A DNA stretch of 12,591 nucleotides, taken from contig JAOXYB010043849.1 in NCBI GenBank assembly GCA_028565635.1, positions 1-12,591 on the forward strand, written 5' to 3'. The notes beneath the pieces were generated by a model, which worked only from the letters and a program-made list of their open reading frames with translations, ran no database searches and was not told the origin of the DNA. Source of the stretch: Phoronis ovalis (taxonomy: Eukaryota > Phoronida > Phoronidae). The stretch's first letter is position 1. Each line of letters opens with the position of its first letter. Shown piece by piece: positions 8,503-12,591 of the stretch. The translations under genes were made by a program, and so were the position numbers.

Positions 8503-10045
8503 ATTACTTGAAGATTTTTTACGATAATAATCCATTATTGTTATAGTCTGTCTATCAAAATGAGCTAATAAATACGATATTGATCTCAAACAAAACCAAA
8601 AAAAAATGCAGTTCAGTATTGGAAGATATAAAAATTAATTAATTAGATTTCAAGAAAGTATATCTTGAGAGACAGTCTGGATAAACATACCTTTAGAAAA
8701 GAGCTTTTTGAAACCGGCTTCGCACAGGAACTAATTGTCTGTATGTTTGTATGCAGTATTTATGAATGGCAGGTTTGAAGCGGAAAGGCGGTGAATTCCT
8801 CAGCTTGTGCTGGGGACTATTGTGCCACATGACCTGACAAAAACTAGGGATTCAAGTTAGCTCAACTCTGCACAGGTTACGCGACTACATCAGAGCACAA
8901 AGTAGGACTTAAACCAATGTTTAATCAAAATCAATAAATGTGTAGAAGGTTACAAGAAGAGAAGCTAATATGTATAATTGTGACAATAGTCCAGAGGAAT
9001 GTAACAAAAGAATAAGAACAAGGCTGTCATAAGAACTATCATAATGGTAGCTTGAATAGAAGTCTGATTCGGAATAATTGATATGTTTATATTGTAATTG
9101 CCAATGAAAAAAGTTCAATACAATAAATAAGGCAATGTCACATATTAAAAGATATTCATTATTTAACAGTTTAAGACATTTTTACAATGATTGACCAATT
9201 AATTAAATCAGCTTAAAACCAGTTAACTTATAACCACAATTTTTGTCTTTAGTATAAATATAAGATACTTCATTTATTTATTATCGTTCATATTAAATTA
9301 TATGTATGAATCATTTATAGTGCTGCCAGATATCCTGCAGAAATATTGTTATTTGCATATAGAATGACACAGCAAGATTATCACAGGCTTTGAATATAAT
9401 GCACAAATAGATAAAGGGTGCATTGGGAATTTGTAATAAAAAAATTAAAAATCTCATACACACTACCATTTTTACACAGCTCTGTTATTTTAGTTCATAT
9501 GGACTCTATAACATTAACTACACTAATCTAGATAATAGGCACTTATTTGCATAAAGGCTTATAAGCATTTTCATGATTATTATGCAAGGAAGATATAGGA
9601 AAGAAATGTTCTTAAAATCTGTGTGTAAGTAAAATTAGGTGTTCCGGATCCTCAAAGGCATGCCAACAATACTGTAAGAAATTTGCGGGCTAAAAAATGG
9701 TTCACTATAACTTCTTCAATCTGTTTTAAACAGCAGATTACGAGCTTTTTTTCTTGCCTACATGTACATCATAGACATCCTTACTTAAAAGAAACCTTAA
9801 AGCAGAAACCTTAATGCAATAACACAGTATTACTGTGCACAGATTTCCATGCAATTGCAACATTAATCCACTCCAGTTGCATTTTGCTTAAAGCAAATCC
9901 TTGTCAACATTGTACAAAGAACTATAGTATTTCTTTTTGCATTATCACTAATTTTCATTAAAATGTTTTTCTTCTTGAGGGTGTTCCGTTCCATATAATA
10001 TTCAGAAATATTAGCCCAATACCACATATTCCGGAAATATAATGG
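8503..10045. other. AT-rich non-coding stretch with a GC-richer patch at about 8700-8915
   Basis: The patch at 8700-8915 stands out by higher G+C and several CpGs and could be a SINE-like insert. On the minus strand AACTTGAATCC resembles a tRNA B box (GGTTCGAATCC), but no acceptable A box lies at the right distance and no tail or target duplication is visible. Elsewhere there is a 14-bp tandem duplication (9790-9803 and 9804-9817, one mismatch) followed by a perfect 7-1-7 hairpin (9823-9837). No protein-coding region was found. Confidence 0.45.
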
Positions 10046-10081
10046 CTTACTTGGGGTTAGACTCTTACTTGGGGGTTAGAC
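10046..10081 (+). repeat. 18-bp tandem duplication
   Basis: CTTACTTGGGGTTAGACT (10046-10063) is followed directly by CTTACTTGGGGGTTAGAC (10064-10081). The second unit has one extra G, so this is a two-unit array with a slippage difference in the G-run. Confidence 0.85.
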
Positions 10082-10680
10082 ATGATTTTTCTACTAAAAA
10101 TGATAGAGAAGGACATATTCTTTCAAAGAGTCCATTTAACACAAGACAAACATGAAATCAACCCACTATTAGTAATTCATAGCAAATATGAATAATATTT
10201 GAACATTATGCTGATTACTGATTAAAAAATAACATAATTATTTTTTTAAGTATAATCTGATATTTTTAAAATCTCCTACAAGAAAAGTGTAACATGTACA
10301 ACTTGGAAAACTTGCTAATTGCATTATGCCATTTTAATACCAAAAATGGATCATACTTTGCACTCACATATATTACACATAGCGGTTTGAGAGTTCTGCA
10401 TTTGTTACATTTTTAAACTTATTATAATTACACAAATACCTTTAAATTTGGTAATCTGTTGGGACCTTATACAAACTTTTTATTAGCTATATTTTGGAAC
10501 TACCAATTAATCTATAGAAGAAAACATAAACAAAACAAGTCCGAGATTCACTTATATATCAAGCAACCTAGTAAATATGACATATACATAATTAACATGA
10601 ATAATGAGAGTGACAATGCACAGTAACAAAAATACTAGCAGTATTTTTACATGGACCAATGTAAATGACAAGTATCAACT
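10082..10680. other. AT-rich non-coding stretch
   Basis: No ORF, RNA gene or repeat structure that I can support was seen between the 18-bp duplication and the GC-rich island. Confidence 0.55.
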
Positions 10681-11160
10681 GGCATTCCTGTGGTACCATC
10701 TGTGCAGGTGGACAATCAAAGTTCATCCTGACCATTGAGGGTGGACGGGGTCAAGAATAAGCAGATGGGTGTCTTTGAAAGTCAACATGATACAAGCAGT
10801 GATGCCAAGTCTGCTTGACAGGGAGACTCCCTGTTTGAGAACCCATCTCCCGGTTTGACAGGCATTTCTCCCCGTTTCAAGTCACTGGCTTCAAGCCTAT
10901 AAAAACTGTAATTTTAGCTCAAATTGCACCAGATGGCATCTTATTTTCAAAGTTTTCTGGAGGGCATGTCCCCCGGACCCCCCTAGCAAGGCGTGCCTTC
11001 GCCATGCGCTTGCACCTTCGGCAAAAATCTCCGTTTTGACATCCATGGACCTGGTATCTCTGAACAAGGGTGACAGATTCACTCATGATTATCCCCAGGG
11101 GCAAACTCATGTTAGTGACTGGGTACAATAATGAACTGGTGTCAGTGTGAAGGGGGTATT
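10681..11160. repeat. GC-rich island, probable old dispersed-repeat or transposon fragment
   Basis: Composition changes sharply from AT-rich to GC-richer and back again. The block holds a four-unit ~20-bp array (10801-10882), a C/G-block segment (about 10960-10990, GGGCATGTCCC then CCCCCGGACCCCCC) and two related CCTTCG-containing strings near 10998-11031. I recall similar C/G-block phrases in repeats of several marine invertebrate genomes, but this is recollection and not a match I can show. Minus-strand frames here (10897-11082 and 10919-11185) overlap one another and carry no recognisable domain. No terminal inverted repeats or target duplications were found, so the limits given are compositional only. 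Confidence 0.5.
10801..10882 (+). repeat. Four-unit imperfect tandem array, period ~20 bp
   Basis: A core of the form G(T/C)TT(G/C)A recurs at 10813, 10833, 10853 and 10874, giving spacings of 20, 20 and 21 bp. Units 2 to 4 also share a preceding CTCC(C) block (CTCCCTGTTTGA, CTCCCGGTTTGA, CTCCCCGTTTCA). Divergence between units shows it is old. Confidence 0.7.
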
Positions 11161-11185
11161 TTTTAAAATATAATAAATCAGGCAA

Positions 11186-11252
11186 AAGGGATATATTTTA
11201 AATAAAGTATAAGGATTAAAATAAAGTATTAAGGGTATATTTTAAATAAGTA
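11186..11252 (+). repeat. Degenerate AT-rich array, two to three units
   Basis: An AAGGG(A)TATATTTTAAATAA block at 11186 recurs 45 bp later at 11231. A shortened unit between them (11211-11229) shares the AATAAAGTA ending with the first. It sits just right of the GC-rich island and may mark decayed sequence at that repeat's edge. Confidence 0.6.
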
Positions 11253-12127
11253 AATTTGCAGACAAGAAAATCATCAGATGAGTATGTTTATTTTTCTGGA
11301 CATTACTACATACAATAACCACTACAGAACAATATAATTTTCAACATTTAGAATTAAGACACATAATTCAATATATAGAAAACCCTGTTCAGAGAATTAA
11401 CATCAGCCATACATTTATATAGTCCAGATATCCTGATACATTAGCTCTTGTTATCAGTATAACTTTCTTACCAGTACCCACTGTTAACTTGACCAAATAA
11501 CCACAAACCTTAGATTGAATATATATAGCTGCTAAAAACTCACTACACTGTTTATACTTACCAACTATAAAAGTATTCCAACTGTTAAAACATCTTTCTG
11601 TTTAACACTGAATATTTACTATGCAGCTGTTTGAAGGCCTGTTCTGCCTTATCAAAGTTACAGTAATGAGTGAAAATATCATTAACAAAACACTATACAC
11701 ATTACTGTAAAACAAAGATTTTCCCAAATGATTAAGGAATAGCTCAAACTAAGAATAATATTAATCCAATCATGACAAATGATTATCAATTTATCGTTGA
11801 TGTAGATTAGATGACATGGTGTTACCACTGTTATGAAATACATTAAAATATACTTGTAATGAAGTTACAAAGGATGAGGATTTATTTTGATTTTACGGTA
11901 CCTGTATGCAATGTCTATCAAAGAATAGAAAGCAAAATTTGCCAAGTAGCTGCTTGAAAAATATTGAACCGTAAATCCTATGAGATAATCTTTTTTTCTG
12001 CCTGTTATATATATACACTGCTGGTTCTGTCTCAAAATCTTCAGTAGTTTTCAGCTGTTGTATGTAACATATTATAATTATTTTATCTTTTTCATATTAA
12101 AGTAAAGATTTTCTTGGTCACATTGTT
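11253..12127. other. AT-rich non-coding stretch
   Basis: No gene or element was found. A (TA)-rich tract lies near 12004-12016. ACTATGCAGCTGTT near 11619-11632 also occurs near 2001-2014, a 14-bp coincidence that does not extend on either side. Confidence 0.55.
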
Positions 12128-12146
12128 CACTGCCACCTGGTGGTAA
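12128..12146 (-). promoter_or_regulatory. Full-consensus CTCF-type site, minus orientation
   Basis: Read on the minus strand, TTACCACCAGGTGGCAGTG fits the vertebrate/bilaterian CTCF consensus (YDRCCASYAGRKGGCRSYV) at all 19 positions, including the invariant CC, AG and GGC. CTCF's zinc fingers and core motif are conserved across many bilaterians. Orientation matters for loop anchoring: this site points leftwards, into the AT-rich region and away from the putative gene start at 12531. Binding in this organism is inferred. Confidence 0.6.
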
Positions 12147-12334
12147 ATAATGTTCAATTGAACAAACTTTTTCTAGAGTATATGAATGCACTATTATGCT
12201 AGTCTTTGCATGAAATCTGAACATTTTTAAATACTATTTTATGGACTAGTTTATTTAGTAAAATCTTGTTATACAACTCCAAAGGCATCGCTGATAGTGA
12301 ATTAAACAGTAGTTTTTAAACAGTCACCCTTCTT

Positions 12335-12506
12335 GAATTCGCTACTGGGAACTCGTTAGGAAATTTGAACTCGTTAGATCTTCGTTTTTTAACGAGTTCA
12401 ATTCGTTAGCCTAACGAGTTCAATTTGTTAGAACATCCGAACCCAATGTTTGTTCTAACGAACGTTAACGAGTTCAAATGGGGATTTTGGATTCGAGTTA
12501 GAATTC
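12335..12506. repeat. Foldback with five copies of the 10-mer GAACTCGTTA
   Basis: The outer ends are GAATTC at 12335-12340 and 12501-12506. About 21 bases in from each lies an inverted ATTTGAACTCGTTA block (12363-12376 and 12466-12479). GAACTCGTTA occurs exactly at 12349 and 12367 on the plus strand, and its complement TAACGAGTTC at 12390, 12412 and 12466. Near-copies lie at 12401 and 12491. Nested inside is a 9-bp stem, GTTAGAACA (12427-12435) against TGTTCTAAC (12451-12459), with a 15-nt loop. No clear target duplication flanks it. It may be a foldback-type mobile element or a homotypic cluster of binding sites. The motif is not a MYB site, since the G expected after AACN is A. Confidence 0.8.
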
Positions 12507-12546
12507 TTTTCTGCGACAATACTCTTAAAAATGGCGTCGAATGCAC
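12336..12546. promoter_or_regulatory. CpG-dense stretch, possible unmethylated promoter
   Basis: I count about 16 CpGs in roughly 210 bp, against about two in the 600 bp of 3961-4560. Roughly half belong to the CGTTA repeats, but the others (around 12438, 12494, 12513 and 12534-12546) do not. In a CpG-depleted animal genome such a patch usually marks sequence left unmethylated in the germ line, often a promoter. No TATA box or clear initiator is visible before the ATG at 12531. Confidence 0.35.
12530..12538 (+). promoter_or_regulatory. YY1-like core AATGGCGTC over the putative start codon
   Basis: AAAATGGCG followed by TC matches the YY1 consensus AAnATGGCGGC except at one late position. In vertebrates such sites cluster just downstream of transcription starts and often coincide with the ATG. 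Use by an invertebrate YY1/Pho homologue is inference. Confidence 0.3.
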
Positions 12547-12591
12547 GAGATGGTTTCTTTACTCTTTTATTTATCACGTTTCTCCATATTA
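12531..12591 (+). CDS. Possible start of a protein with a hydrophobic N-terminus, cut by window end
   Basis: ATG with A at -3 and G at +4 (strong Kozak context) opens a frame reading MASNARDGFFTLLFITFLHI that is still open at the last base. A short charged or polar segment (residues 1-8, with Arg6 and Asp7) precedes a run of hydrophobic residues (FFTLLFITFL, 9-18), as in a signal peptide or signal anchor. The start overlaps AAAATGGCG, a YY1-like core that in vertebrate genes often sits over the initiator ATG. The CpG-rich stretch and CTCF-type site lie just upstream. Twenty codons are too few to identify a family, and a chance frame of this length is common. Confidence 0.22.
   Translation, partial: MASNARDGFFTLLFITFLHI

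Noticed and set aside
8700-8915. tRNA-derived SINE on the minus strand
   Set aside because: Only a partial B box (AACTTGAATCC) is present; the A box, tail and target duplication are missing.
7750-9118. Several 65-codon frames (7750-7947, 8220-8417, 8921-9118)
   Set aside because: All are of chance length, lie in AT-rich DNA and have no recognisable motif.
9375-9400. TATCACAGGCTTTGA resembling the miR-2/13 family
   Set aside because: The seed matches, but the next bases diverge and no complementary arm lies within 100 bp on either side, so no precursor hairpin forms.
10897-11185. Two overlapping minus-strand frames in the GC-rich island
   Set aside because: They are in different frames over the same repeat-like sequence and show no domain; higher G+C lowers stop-codon frequency and explains their length.
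2001-11632. 14-bp string ACTATGCAGCTGTT shared between about 2001 and 11619
   Set aside because: The match does not extend and an occasional shared 14-mer is expected in a window of this size and composition.
12349-12475. Cluster of MYB sites or telomere-like repeats
   Set aside because: TAACGAG lacks the G required by the MYB consensus YAACNG, and GTTAG units are not in the regular head-to-tail order of telomeric DNA.
1-12591. CRISPR array, prokaryotic operon, rRNA or phage content
   Set aside because: No spaced identical repeats, no tightly packed ORFs with ribosome-binding sites and no rRNA-like conserved segments were seen; the composition and repeats are those of animal nuclear DNA.

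Overview
This window looks like non-coding DNA (intergenic, intronic or long untranslated sequence) from an animal nuclear genome, most likely a marine invertebrate. It is AT-rich: lines I counted by hand run at about 30% G+C. It has no long open reading frame, no operon-like gene spacing, no rRNA and no convincing tRNA. CpG is scarce over most of the length, which suits a genome with germline CpG methylation. The species cannot be fixed from sequence alone. A mollusc or similar lophotrochozoan would fit, but this is weakly supported.

Layout. Bases 1-400 hold a CRE palindrome, a TATA box and a very short ATG frame ending at a consensus splice donor; this gene model is weak. Bases 400-3370 are AT-rich, with one GC-richer patch (2253-2471) and a (CAG)8 microsatellite at 2998-3021. 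Bases 3375-3870 are the clearest object: a 496-bp non-autonomous DNA transposon (MITE) with 36-bp perfect terminal inverted repeats and a TTA target duplication. Bases 3871-10680 are mostly featureless AT-rich DNA with a 42-bp direct duplication (140-bp offset), small hairpins, a 103-codon minus-strand ORF of doubtful reality and a GC-richer patch near 8700-8915. Bases 10681-11160 form a GC-rich island of probable repeat origin, with a four-unit array of about 20-bp period and then a G/C-block segment. A degenerate AT-rich array follows at 11186-11252.

The right end is the most interesting part. A full-length CTCF-consensus site lies at 12128-12146. About 200 bp further on is a compact foldback (12335-12506) carrying five exact copies of the 10-mer GAACTCGTTA in both orientations. 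Then comes a CpG-rich stretch ending in an ATG with strong Kozak context (12531) that stays open for 20 codons to the window edge and overlaps a YY1-like motif. These could together be a boundary and promoter leading into a gene beyond the window, but only the individual motifs are seen directly.

No complete protein-coding gene can be supported. From about 1.5 to 5.7 kb the lines I counted have A over T, and nearly all have C over G, on the plus strand. That would suit an intron or UTR transcribed from the minus strand, but it is indirect evidence.
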